Origin: Paracoccaceae bacterium
GTDB lineage: Bacteria; Pseudomonadota; Alphaproteobacteria; Rhodobacterales; Rhodobacteraceae
Direction: 5' to 3'
NCBI GenBank assembly: GCA_003551745.1
Contig: PUNI01000297.1
Span: 1 to 6,459, forward strand
DNA: 6,459 nt
Shown here one piece after another: positions 1 through 6,050 of this stretch. The notes under the pieces were generated by a model. It saw nothing but the letters and a program-made list of their open reading frames with translations, ran no database searches and was not told the origin of the DNA. Both the position numbers and the translations under genes were made by a program. Position 1 is the first letter of the stretch. Each line of letters opens with the position of its first letter.

Positions 1-1093
1 GCGCGATCCGTCGGCGCGGCCCTTCCTGTCGATCCGCGGCGTCACCAAGGAATTCGGTCTCTTCACCGCCGTCGAGGACGTCAGCCTCGACATCTTCCGG
101 GGCGAGCTCTTCTGCCTGCTGGGTGCCTCGGGCTGTGGCAAGTCCACGCTCCTGCGCATGCTGGCGGGCTTCGAGGGGCCGACGGCGGGGCAGCTGCTGC
201 TCGACGGCCAGGACATGGCGGCCGTGCCGCCGCATCGGCGACCGACCAACATGATGTTCCAGTCCTACGCGCTCTTTCCCCACATGACGGTGGAGAAGAA
301 CGTCGCCTACGGGCTCCTGCGCGAGGGAATGGGCAAGGCCGAGGCTTACGGCCGGGTCGCCGAGATGCTGAAGCTCGTCAAGCTGGAGGCGCTGGCGGCG
401 CGCAAGCCGCACCAGCTCTCCGGCGGGCAGCGGCAGCGGGTTGCGCTGGCCCGCGCGCTGATCAAGCGGCCGAAGCTGTTGCTGCTGGACGAACCGCTCG
501 GCGCGCTCGACAAGAAGCTGCGCGAGGAGACCCAGTTCGAGCTGGTGCGCATCCAGGAGACGCTGGGCACCACCTTCATCGTCGTCACCCACGACCAGGA
601 AGAGGCGATGACCATCGCCACCCGCATCGGCATCATGCGCGACGGCCGGATCGTGCAGGTGGGCGAGCCGCGCGAGATCTACGAGGCGCCCGACACCCGC
701 TATGTCGCCGATTTCATCGGCTCGGTGAACCTGTTCGAGGGCAGGGTGGATGCCGCGGCGCCGGATGCAATGCGGATCGTCACCCCCGACATCGGCCCGG
801 TGATCGTGCCGCCGCAACCGGGGCTGAAGGCCGGGCAGACGGTGTGGATCGCGCTGCGACCCGAACGCATCGGCCTTTCGCACGAAGAGCCCACCGCGCA
901 GAACCGGTTTCAGGCGACCGTCGAGGATGTCGGCTACATGGGCCAGCTCTCGGTCTACCGGCTGCGGCTGCCGGGCGGGCGGCTGGTGCAGGCGACGCTC
1001 TCGAACCGGCTGATGGACGACGCCCCGATCAGCTGGGACGAGCAGGTCTGGGCCAGCTTCTCGCCTGCCGCTGCCAAGGTGCTGACCGAATGA
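1..1093 (+). CDS. potG: Putrescine/polyamine ABC transporter, ATP-binding subunit PotG (5' truncated)
   Basis: Cytoplasmic ATPase that powers polyamine import through the PotH/PotI channel. The reading frame is open from base 2, so the start lies left of the window; 363 residues are visible against roughly 375-380 for the family, so only a short N-terminus is missing. Visible-residue positions: Walker A GASGCGKST at 41-49, Q-loop Gln 87, signature LSGGQRQR at 139-146, Walker B LLLLDEP at 159-165, D-loop GALD at 167-170, H-loop His 197. All catalytic motifs are intact. The stretch after the nucleotide-binding domain (FIGSVNLFEG, then ALRPERIGL) matches the PotG-type linker and C-terminal TOBE regulatory domain (about 220-363), which argues for PotG rather than a sugar or iron importer ATPase. 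The stop overlaps the potH start (ATGA). Substrate is inferred from family resemblance of all three subunits; spermidine or another polyamine is possible. Confidence 0.95.
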   Translation, partial: RDPSARPFLSIRGVTKEFGLFTAVEDVSLDIFRGELFCLLGASGCGKSTLLRMLAGFEGPTAGQLLLDGQDMAAVPPHRRPTNMMFQSYALFPHMTVEKNVAYGLLREGMGKAEAYGRVAEMLKLVKLEALAARKPHQLSGGQRQRVALARALIKRPKLLLLDEPLGALDKKLREETQFELVRIQETLGTTFIVVTHDQEEAMTIATRIGIMRDGRIVQVGEPREIYEAPDTRYVADFIGSVNLFEGRVDAAAPDAMRIVTPDIGPVIVPPQPGLKAGQTVWIALRPERIGLSHEEPTAQNRFQATVEDVGYMGQLSVYRLRLPGGRLVQATLSNRLMDDAPISWDEQVWASFSPAAAKVLTE

Positions 1094-2049
1094 GCGCGCC
1101 GGCCAGCCCGTCCGACAGCGCCACCGAGACGCCGGCGGCTCCGCGCGCGCCGCTGCGGTCGCGCCTCGGGTTTTCCGGCCGCACCCTCGTGATCGCCGTG
1201 CCGATGCTGTGGCTCCTGCTGTTCTTCCTGATCCCGTTCTTCGTGCTGGGCAGGATCTCGCTGTCCGACCCGATGCTGGCGCGGCCCCCCTACACGCCGC
1301 TGTTCGACCGCGGCCCCGACGGCGTGCTCGAATTCCTCGGTGATCTGGAGAACTACGCGCTGCTCTGGGCCGACACGCTCTATCGCAACGCCTATCTGTC
1401 CTCCATCGGGATTGCCTTCACCTCGACCGTCTTTGCGCTGCTGATCGGCTATCCCATCGCCTATTACATCGCTCGCTCGCCCGAGCCGCGGCGTACCATC
1501 CTGCTTCTGCTGGTGATCCTGCCGTTCTGGACGTCCTTCCTGCTGCGCGTCTATGCTTGGATGGGCTTTCTCCAGCGCGAGGGGCTGATCAACAGCTTCC
1601 TGCTCTGGGTGGGGGTCGTCGACGCGCCCTTGCAGATGATGCAGACGACCTTCGCCGTGCAGCTGGGCATCGTCTACACTTACCTGCCGTTCATGATCCT
1701 GCCGCTCTATGCCAATCTCACCAAGATCGACGACGCCTTCTTCGAGGCGGCGGCCGATCTCGGCGCATCGCCGCTCGTGACCTTCCTCACCGTCACGCTG
1801 CCGCTGTCGATTCCCGGCATCATCGCCGGCTGCATGCTCGTGTTCATCCCGGCCATCGGCGAATACGTGATCCCGGCGCTTCTGGGCGGGCCCGACACGT
1901 TGATGATCGGCCGGGTGCTGTGGGACGAGTTCTTCTCGGCCCGCGACTGGCCGGTGGCGGCCTCGGTGGCGATCGTGATGCTGTTTCTCGTGGTTGCTCC
2001 GGTGATGTGGCTGCAGGACTACCTCGACCGGCGGGGTCTGAAGGGATGA
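1090..2049 (+). CDS. potH: Putrescine/polyamine ABC transporter permease PotH
   Basis: First inner-membrane permease of the polyamine importer, 319 residues, close to the usual PotH length. I chose the ATG at 1090 because it overlaps the potG stop in an ATGA junction and has AAGGTG (1076-1081) eight bases upstream; the frame stays open further left, but only as a shadow of potG. After a cytoplasmic tail rich in Pro, Ala and Ser (1-31) comes the first membrane helix (about 33-53), followed by further hydrophobic segments typical of a six-helix MetI-like permease. The conserved block LLLVILPFWTSFLLRVYAW, just before mid-protein, is characteristic of PotH. The EAA loop that docks onto the ATPase begins EAAADLGA at 219-226 and continues into TLPLSIPG. 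The C-terminal region IGEYVIPALLGGPD is also PotH-like. The Pro/Ala/Ser-rich N-terminal tail is about 30 residues longer than in the E. coli protein as I remember it. Confidence 0.95.
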   Translation: MSAPASPSDSATETPAAPRAPLRSRLGFSGRTLVIAVPMLWLLLFFLIPFFVLGRISLSDPMLARPPYTPLFDRGPDGVLEFLGDLENYALLWADTLYRNAYLSSIGIAFTSTVFALLIGYPIAYYIARSPEPRRTILLLLVILPFWTSFLLRVYAWMGFLQREGLINSFLLWVGVVDAPLQMMQTTFAVQLGIVYTYLPFMILPLYANLTKIDDAFFEAAADLGASPLVTFLTVTLPLSIPGIIAGCMLVFIPAIGEYVIPALLGGPDTLMIGRVLWDEFFSARDWPVAASVAIVMLFLVVAPVMWLQDYLDRRGLKG

Positions 2050-2858
2050 GGAAGGGCTGGACGCTGCCGATCCTCGCCGGTCTGGGCTTCGTCTTCCTCT
2101 ATGCGCCTATCGTCGCGCTGGTGGTGTTCTCCTTCAACGAAAGCCGGCTGGTCACGGTCTGGGCCGGCTTCTCGACGCGCTGGTATGTGGCGCTGTTCAC
2201 CGACCGGCAGATCCTCAACGCGGCCTGGGTGTCGCTGCAGATTGCCGTCGCCTCGGCCACGCTGGCCTCGATCCTCGGGGTGCTGGCAGCGCTGGTGCTG
2301 GCCCGGTTCGGGCGGTTCCGGGGTCGGCTGCTGCTGACCGGCATGACCACCGCGCCGCTGGTGATGCCCGAGGTCATCACCGGGCTCTCGCTGCTTCTGC
2401 TGTTCGTGTCGATGGAGCAGCTGATCGGCTGGCCGGCGGGGCGCGGCAAGCTGACCGTCATCATCGCCCACACCACCTTCTGCCTCGCCTTCGTCGCCGT
2501 CATCGCCCAGTCGCGGCTGCGAGACATGGACAAGTCGCTGGAGGAGGCGGCGCAGGATCTCGGTGCGGGCCCGGTTCGGGTTTTCTTCGACGTGACGCTG
2601 CCGGTGATCGCGCCCGCCATCGTCGCCGGCTGGCTGCTGGCCTTCACGCTGTCGCTCGACGATCTGGTGATCGCGAGCTTCGTCTCGGGCCCCGGCGCCT
2701 CGACCTTGCCGATGGTGGTGTTCTCCAAGGTCCGCCTCGGCGTCTCGCCCGACGTCAACGCGCTGGCGACCATCATCATCGCCTTCGTGGCGGTATCGGT
2801 CGCCCTCGCGGGGTGGCTCCTCTATCGCCAGGCGAGACGCCGCGCGCGCCGTGAGTAA
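2046..2858 (+). CDS. potI: Putrescine/polyamine ABC transporter permease PotI
   Basis: Second inner-membrane permease of the importer, 270 residues, slightly shorter than the roughly 280 of E. coli PotI. The ATG at 2046 sits inside the potH stop (ATGA). Its Shine-Dalgarno is weak (a GGGG run at 2033-2036), so expression probably depends on translational coupling to potH. The first membrane helix is about residues 8-28, followed by the family-typical SRLVTVWAGFSTRWY. The EAA loop starts EAAQDLGAG at 167-175 and leads into TLPVIAPAIVAGWLL. The block LSLDDLVIASFVSGPGAS is highly characteristic of PotI, and the protein ends in a basic Arg-rich tail. It is the last gene of the operon, since the next gene is convergent. 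Confidence 0.95.
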   Translation: MRKGWTLPILAGLGFVFLYAPIVALVVFSFNESRLVTVWAGFSTRWYVALFTDRQILNAAWVSLQIAVASATLASILGVLAALVLARFGRFRGRLLLTGMTTAPLVMPEVITGLSLLLLFVSMEQLIGWPAGRGKLTVIIAHTTFCLAFVAVIAQSRLRDMDKSLEEAAQDLGAGPVRVFFDVTLPVIAPAIVAGWLLAFTLSLDDLVIASFVSGPGASTLPMVVFSKVRLGVSPDVNALATIIIAFVAVSVALAGWLLYRQARRRARRE

Positions 2859-3021
2859 GGGCGTCACCCAAGTCCGCTGCATCGGGCAGTGGCATTCAGC
2901 CACAGCCGGGCGGCGGACAGACTTGGCGCCGACTCGATCCCGCAACAGCTCATATGCTGCGCGACAACCATTCCGCTGGACGGCGCGAGATCCGATTTGC
3001 CGGCGGCTCGAGGTGGAGCGA
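2859..3021. other. Intergenic region between convergent potI and ubiH
   Basis: A 163-base non-coding gap between two gene 3' ends. Its left half is taken up by the nested inverted repeat listed separately. The right half (about 2931-3021) shows no convincing gene, T-tract terminator or promoter. Reading frames that cross it only continue as shadows of ubiH on the opposite strand. Confidence 0.7.
2860..2930. terminator. Nested imperfect hairpin after potI, possible terminator or 3' stabiliser
   Basis: Starting two bases after the potI stop, arms pair in layers. GGCG (2860-2863) pairs with CGCC (2927-2930), CCAAGT (2868-2873) with ACTTGG (2921-2926), and CCGC (2874-2877) with GCGG (2913-2916). 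At the tip, GGC-A-GTGGC (2885-2893) pairs with GCCAC-A-GCC (2899-2907) around the loop ATTCA, with one A/A mismatch. No T-run follows on either strand, so it is not a textbook intrinsic terminator. It lies between convergent genes and could act on both transcripts, by slowing polymerase or protecting 3' ends. The pairing is seen directly; the role is inferred. Confidence 0.45.
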
Positions 3022-4224
3022 TCAGGCCCCCATGCCCATGCCGAGTCGCATCAGGCCGCGGCGCACCGGGGCGATGCCGTAGAGCAGGTTGAGCCCGGCG
3101 GCGCGGGCGTCCCGCAGGGGCCGGGCGCCCGCGATCGACGCGCGGTTGAGAAGGTCGATCCCGAAGACGCGCATGCGCACCTCGGGATACCGCGCCCGGT
3201 GATAGCGCGCGAGCATCTCCGGCGTGCCGAGTGTTCCCGGCGCCTCCTCGGCCAGGCGCAACAGCGTGCCCAGATCCGCAAGCGACATGTTCAGCCCCTG
3301 CGCGCCGATGGGCGGCACCACATGGGCGGCCTCGGCCATCAGCGCGGTGCGTTCGCCGTGGAACCGTTCGGCCAACTGGCTGATGATCGGCCAGACGGTG
3401 ATGCGCGAGGCCAGCTTCAGCGGGCCGAAGAGCCCGACCGACCGCGCGGTCATCTCGCTCTCGAAATCCTGGGGCGGCAGGGCGAGCAGCCGCCGTATCT
3501 CGGCCCCCCGCTCCATCCAGACGATGGCCGAACAGGGCCGCCCCTCGTGGTCGGGCAGCGGAACGAGGGTGAACGGCCCGCCGGTGCGGTGGATCTCGGT
3601 CGAGACGTTGCCGTGCGGGGTGGGGTGGGTGACGGCGAAGGCCAGCGCCTTCTGGCCATAGCGCAGCGTTGTGACGCCGATTCCCAGCGCCTCGCGCATC
3701 GGCGAGTTGCGCCCGTCGGCGGCGACCAGAAGCCGGGCGGCAACGCTGCTCCCGTCGCTCAGCGTCACCAGTGCGGCGCTTTCGCGGGTTACGAGGCGCG
3801 CTGTGCCGACGCCAGGGCGGAATGCGACGTTGGGTAGCGCCGCAATCTGGGCGAGGAACTCGCGACGCAAGAGCCAGTTGGGCAGGTTCCAGCCGAAGGG
3901 CTGGTCGGAGATGTCGGCCGCGTCGAAGTCGTGACAGACCCGAGGTTCTGGCGCTGGCCCGCCGGCATCGATGATGCGCATCACCTGCAGCGGCGTGGCA
4001 TGGGGCGCGAGGCGCGCCCAGAGGCCGATGCTGTCGAGCAGTTTCACCGAGGGTTGCAGGAGCGCCGTGGTGCGCAGATCGGCACCGTCCTCGTCGCGCT
4101 CGATGACCGGCGGGGCGGGATCGACGCAGAGCACCGAAAGCCCGGCTGAACCGAAGCCTGCCGCTGCGGCAAGCCCGGCCACGCCGCCGCCCGAGATCAC
4201 GACGTCGAACTGTTCCCGCATCAT
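3022..4224 (-). CDS. UbiH/UbiF-family FAD-dependent ubiquinone biosynthesis hydroxylase
   Basis: A 400-residue flavoprotein monooxygenase that probably hydroxylates the aromatic ring of a ubiquinone precursor using O2 and NAD(P)H, at the inner membrane face. The FAD-binding dinucleotide fold is at the N-terminus: GGGVAG at 12-17 (GxGxxG), with Asp 35 closing the second strand to bind ribose. The DG motif (AADGRNSP) is at 168-175. The third flavin motif reads MAEAAHVVPPIGAQGLN from 296, with Ala-Glu where group A hydroxylases usually have Gly-Asp; I recall AEAAH as common in alphaproteobacterial members. The start at 4224 is preferred over a more upstream ATG (4263) because AGGGAGG (4237-4231) lies six bases before it; the next codon is also ATG (4221). 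Which ring position it modifies (C5, C6 or C1) cannot be read from the sequence, so no symbol is given. It reads in the same direction as the small membrane gene, 76 bases downstream of it. Confidence 0.9.
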   Translation of the reverse strand: MMREQFDVVISGGGVAGLAAAAGFGSAGLSVLCVDPAPPVIERDEDGADLRTTALLQPSVKLLDSIGLWARLAPHATPLQVMRIIDAGGPAPEPRVCHDFDAADISDQPFGWNLPNWLLRREFLAQIAALPNVAFRPGVGTARLVTRESAALVTLSDGSSVAARLLVAADGRNSPMREALGIGVTTLRYGQKALAFAVTHPTPHGNVSTEIHRTGGPFTLVPLPDHEGRPCSAIVWMERGAEIRRLLALPPQDFESEMTARSVGLFGPLKLASRITVWPIISQLAERFHGERTALMAEAAHVVPPIGAQGLNMSLADLGTLLRLAEEAPGTLGTPEMLARYHRARYPEVRMRVFGIDLLNRASIAGARPLRDARAAGLNLLYGIAPVRRGLMRLGMGMGA

Positions 4225-4230
4225 CTGAGG

Positions 4231-4237
4231 CCTCCCT
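4231..4237 (-). promoter_or_regulatory. Shine-Dalgarno AGGGAGG of the ubiH-like gene
   Basis: On the minus strand AGGGAGG ends six bases before the ATG at 4224. This strong site decides between that start and the in-frame ATG at 4263, which would add 13 non-conserved residues ahead of the flavin-binding fold. Confidence 0.7.
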
Positions 4238-4300
4238 GCGCCCACCTGAGGATAGGCCGGCATCGCGCGCGCTCCAAGGGGTGCGCCGGTCGGCCGCGCT

Positions 4301-4531
4301 TCAGCCGCGGGTCATGGCGACCAGCATCACCAGACAGAACGGCGCAAGCAGAAGAAAGGGCACCACCACCGCGGCGAGCCCCCAGTTCGCCGCGGCGAAA
4401 ACCCAGAGTGTCAGAAGGATGACGGCCAGATACCACTTGTTGTCCGCATCGCCCTCGAGCACCTCACGGGCGATCCGTCCCACCAGAGGGATGGCATATA
4501 CGCTGCGGTGCAGCATTGTTGCTTCGGCCAT
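4301..4531 (-). CDS. Small two-helix membrane protein of unknown function
   Basis: A 76-residue protein that I do not recognise as a named family, although it resembles short hypothetical proteins I associate with Rhodobacterales genomes. The soluble N-terminal third (1-32) carries VYAIPLVGRIAREVLEGD and charged residues, followed by two hydrophobic segments (about 34-50 and 52-73) with three Trp residues in or next to the first, and a short basic end (TRG). This suggests a hairpin in the inner membrane with both ends on the same side. It is likely a real gene: GGAG (4543-4540) lies eight bases before the ATG, the hydrophobic segments are coherent, and it fits between two same-strand genes without overlap. 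An internal ATG at codon 6 is an alternative start. It may be transcribed with ubiH, 76 bases downstream. No function is assigned. Confidence 0.75.
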   Translation of the reverse strand: MAEATMLHRSVYAIPLVGRIAREVLEGDADNKWYLAVILLTLWVFAAANWGLAAVVVPFLLLAPFCLVMLVAMTRG

Positions 4532-4565
4532 TGCTGAGTCTCCAAATCATGTTCGGAGAAACACA

Positions 4566-4620
4566 TAGGGCATGTTGTACGTATTCGGAATGCGGCATGT
4601 TGCACTGCGGCATCTTGCGC
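4566..4620. repeat. Three copies of a 15-base repeat (consensus TGCGGCATGTTGCAC)
   Basis: In the gap between the HAD gene and the small membrane gene, copies lie at 4566-4580 (TAGGGCATGTTGTAC), 4591-4605 (TGCGGCATGTTGCAC) and 4606-4620 (TGCGGCATCTTGCGC). The last two are directly adjacent and match at 13 of 15 positions; the first matches the second at 12 of 15 and is separated from it by ten bases. Each of the last two contains the palindromic core TGC-G-GCA. They lie 35-89 bases upstream of the small gene's start, where promoter-proximal regulator sites would be expected. The repeat is seen directly; an operator role is inference. Confidence 0.6.
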
Positions 4621-4625
4621 GTCGA

Positions 4626-5270
4626 TCATACCAGGCGGGTCAGGAAACCCGCCAGATCGTCGGTGTGGTGATGCACATGCGGCGCGGGCGTCGCCTCGGG
4701 CGCGACATGAACGGTGCGCATGCCGAAGGCGTGCGGCGCCACGAGATTGCGCGGATCGTCCTCGAACATCGCCGCCTGCTCCGGCCTGATCGCGGCTGCG
4801 GCCAGCACGGCCTCGTGTGCCTCGGGCAGCGGTTTCGGGCGAAAGCCGGTGTGCTCGACGCCGAAGACGGCCTCGAAGAGCCCGCCCAGCCCGCGGGCCT
4901 CGAGAACCCGGCGCGCATAGGGCGCCGAGGCGTTGGTGTGCACCACCCGGCGGCCCGGCAACGCCGTGATGGCCGCGCGCAGCGCCGGATCCGGGGAGAG
5001 TGTGTCGAGGCAGATGTCGTGGACGTCCGCCAGATACAGATCCGGGTCGACGCGATGATGGGCCATCAGCCCGGCCAGCGTGGTGCCGTAGCGGTGCCAG
5101 TATTCCTTGCGCAGGTGATTGGCCGCAGCCTCGTCGAGGCCGGTTGCGGCCATGACCTGCGCGGTGATGCGAATGTCCACCTGATCGAACAGACGCGCCT
5201 CGGGGGCGTAGAGCGTGTTGTCGAGATCGAAGACCCAGGCGGTGACATGTGCAAAATCGTGCTTGGGCAT
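4626..5270 (-). CDS. HAD-superfamily pyrimidine 5'-nucleotidase-like hydrolase
   Basis: A 214-residue cytoplasmic haloacid dehalogenase-type phosphatase of the Sdt1/pyrimidine 5'-nucleotidase group, which removes phosphate from nucleoside monophosphates such as UMP or CMP. Motif I is FDLDNTLY at 14-21, with nucleophile Asp 15 and acid/base Asp 17. A helical cap domain follows (about 22-95). Motif II is VVHTNAS with Thr 112, motif III is RPKP with Lys 146, and motif IV is FEDDPRN with Asp 171 and Asp 172. All catalytic residues are present and the length is normal. The family call rests on the LDNTLYAPE opening and HTNAS; substrate specificity is not visible. No Shine-Dalgarno precedes the ATG (the upstream bases are pyrimidine-rich), so the message may be leaderless or initiate weakly. 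It is divergent from the GntR gene, with 98 bases between the starts. Confidence 0.88.
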   Translation of the reverse strand: MPKHDFAHVTAWVFDLDNTLYAPEARLFDQVDIRITAQVMAATGLDEAAANHLRKEYWHRYGTTLAGLMAHHRVDPDLYLADVHDICLDTLSPDPALRAAITALPGRRVVHTNASAPYARRVLEARGLGGLFEAVFGVEHTGFRPKPLPEAHEAVLAAAAIRPEQAAMFEDDPRNLVAPHAFGMRTVHVAPEATPAPHVHHHTDDLAGFLTRLV

Positions 5271-5296
5271 GGCAGGAGGGTAGGGGGCGACTTGGG

Positions 5297-5321
5297 GCGC
5301 CGCAAGGCGGGCTTGCGCCGC
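5297..5321. promoter_or_regulatory. Inverted repeat 1 in the divergent region, possible operator
   Basis: CGCAAG (5301-5306) and CTTGCG (5312-5317) form a perfect six-base inverted repeat around GCGGG. It is extended by three further pairs (GCG 5297-5299 with CGC 5319-5321) across a C/C mismatch. It overlaps the candidate -35 element of the GntR gene. Both flanking genes read away from it, so it cannot be a terminator for either, which leaves an operator or a 5'-leader structure. The binding protein is not known; the adjacent GntR-type repressor is the obvious candidate. Confidence 0.45.
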
Positions 5322-5340
5322 TGTGGCTGCCGCGCATAAC
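5313..5340 (+). promoter_or_regulatory. Candidate promoter of the GntR-family gene
   Basis: TTGCGC (5313-5318) and CATAAC (5335-5340) are spaced by 16 bases and match the -35 and -10 consensus at three and four of six positions. The -10 ends 28 bases before the start codon. In such GC-rich DNA the A/T-containing CATAAC stands out, but the match is weak and unsupported by transcript data. Confidence 0.3.
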
Positions 5341-5352
5341 GTGTCGCAGCCA
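5324..5352. promoter_or_regulatory. Inverted repeat 2 spanning the candidate -10, possible operator
   Basis: TGGCTGC (5324-5330) is exactly complementary in reverse to GCAGCCA (5346-5352), with a 15-base spacer that holds the candidate -10 CATAAC. The right arm ends five bases before the GGAG ribosome binding site (5357-5360) of the GntR gene. The arms are therefore placed to block polymerase if bound by a dimeric regulator. The symmetry is seen directly; the operator role is inferred. Confidence 0.45.
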
Positions 5353-5368
5353 TCACGGAGAAGAGCGC

Positions 5369-6019
5369 ATGAGCGAGCTGCGCAACGGGCAGTCGGATGC
5401 CTATACGCTGGTTCTGGAAGCGATCGACATCGGCACCTACAAGCCTGGCGACCGGCTGGTCGAATCCGAACTGGCAGAGCGCTTCGGGGTGTCGCGAACC
5501 CCGATCCGCGAGGCGCTGCAGCGTCTCGAGACCCAGAGCCTACTGGTCCGCGACGGCCGCAGCCTGATCGTCGCCTCGCTCGATCACAACCAGCTCGCCG
5601 AGCTCTATGTGGTGCGCGCCGAGCTGGAGGGTCTGGCCGCCCGGCTGGCCGCCCGCCACGCCACCGAAGAGGAGATCCGCGTGCTGCGCGACATGGTCGA
5701 GGCCGACCGCCGCCTGATCGAGCAGCCCGACGCGATGAGCCGCGCCAACCGGCGCTTCCACAAGCAGATCCACCTCGCCTCGCACAACCGCTATCTGGTC
5801 CAGCAGCTCGACCTTGTGCATCGCTCGATGGCGCTGATGGCCAGCACCTCGCTGGCCGCCGAAGGCCGCGGGGACGCCACGCTGGCCGAGCACACCGCCA
5901 TCGTCGAGGCGATCGCCCGCGGCGATGGCGACGGCGCCTATGCGGCGCTCAAGTCCCATATCTCCAAGGCCTTCGAGACCCGGCTGAAGCTTGACGCCGG
6001 CGAGGTCGCCCGCGCCTGA
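5369..6019 (+). CDS. GntR-family transcriptional regulator, FadR/FCD subfamily
   Basis: A 216-residue DNA-binding repressor or activator. The N-terminal winged helix-turn-helix spans about 10-72, with the family-defining stretch ELAERFGVSRTPIREALQRL at 34-53. The C-terminal part (about 76-205) is an all-helical FCD ligand-binding domain. Its usual metal site appears as Asn 127, His 131, His 175 and His 197, with Asn in place of the Asp seen in some members. The ligand is typically a small carboxylic acid bound through the metal, but it cannot be named here. The ATG at 5369 was chosen because GGAG (5357-5360) lies eight bases upstream and family similarity begins soon after; the frame is open to an ATG at 5249, but that extension runs across the divergent promoter region and into the HAD gene. 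It is divergent from the HAD gene and convergent with the DUF442 gene. Autoregulation through the two inverted repeats is likely but inferred. Confidence 0.92.
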   Translation: MSELRNGQSDAYTLVLEAIDIGTYKPGDRLVESELAERFGVSRTPIREALQRLETQSLLVRDGRSLIVASLDHNQLAELYVVRAELEGLAARLAARHATEEEIRVLRDMVEADRRLIEQPDAMSRANRRFHKQIHLASHNRYLVQQLDLVHRSMALMASTSLAAEGRGDATLAEHTAIVEAIARGDGDGAYAALKSHISKAFETRLKLDAGEVARA

Positions 6020-6050
6020 CTCGGCGAAGTCGCGCGCGCTCGGCAAGCGG

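Noticed and set aside
2019..2945. A 308-codon open frame on the minus strand across potI
   Set aside because: It is antisense to a clearly real permease, its product is a low-complexity run of Arg, Gly, Gln and Asp, and it reflects stop-poor GC-rich DNA. The overlapping minus-strand frame at 2099-2779 is rejected for the same reason.
2946..2959. Small palindrome CAGC-TCATAT-GCTG between potI and ubiH
   Set aside because: Four pairs are expected by chance and nothing around it suggests a site.
2851..3837. A 328-codon plus-strand frame across the intergenic gap and ubiH
   Set aside because: It is antisense to most of the UbiH-like gene and its product has no recognisable domain. The gene on the minus strand has intact flavin motifs.
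4225..4263. An upstream start giving a 413-residue UbiH-like protein
   Set aside because: The extra 13 residues precede the conserved flavin-binding fold without similarity I recognise, and the strong ribosome site serves the ATG at 4224.
4255..4295. GGCCG/CGGCC pairing between the small membrane gene and ubiH, considered as a terminator
   Set aside because: Only five pairs around a 31-base loop, in very GC-rich DNA, with no T-run; it cannot be told from chance.
4411..5337. A 308-codon minus-strand frame overlapping the HAD and small membrane genes
   Set aside because: It is a frame-shifted shadow of the HAD gene, rich in Arg, Gly and Pro, and lacks the HAD motifs that are intact in the other frame.
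5249..5368. A 40-codon upstream extension of the GntR gene
   Set aside because: It would overlap the start of the divergent HAD gene and cover the candidate promoter. The ATG at 5369 has a well-placed GGAG and fits the usual family N-terminus.
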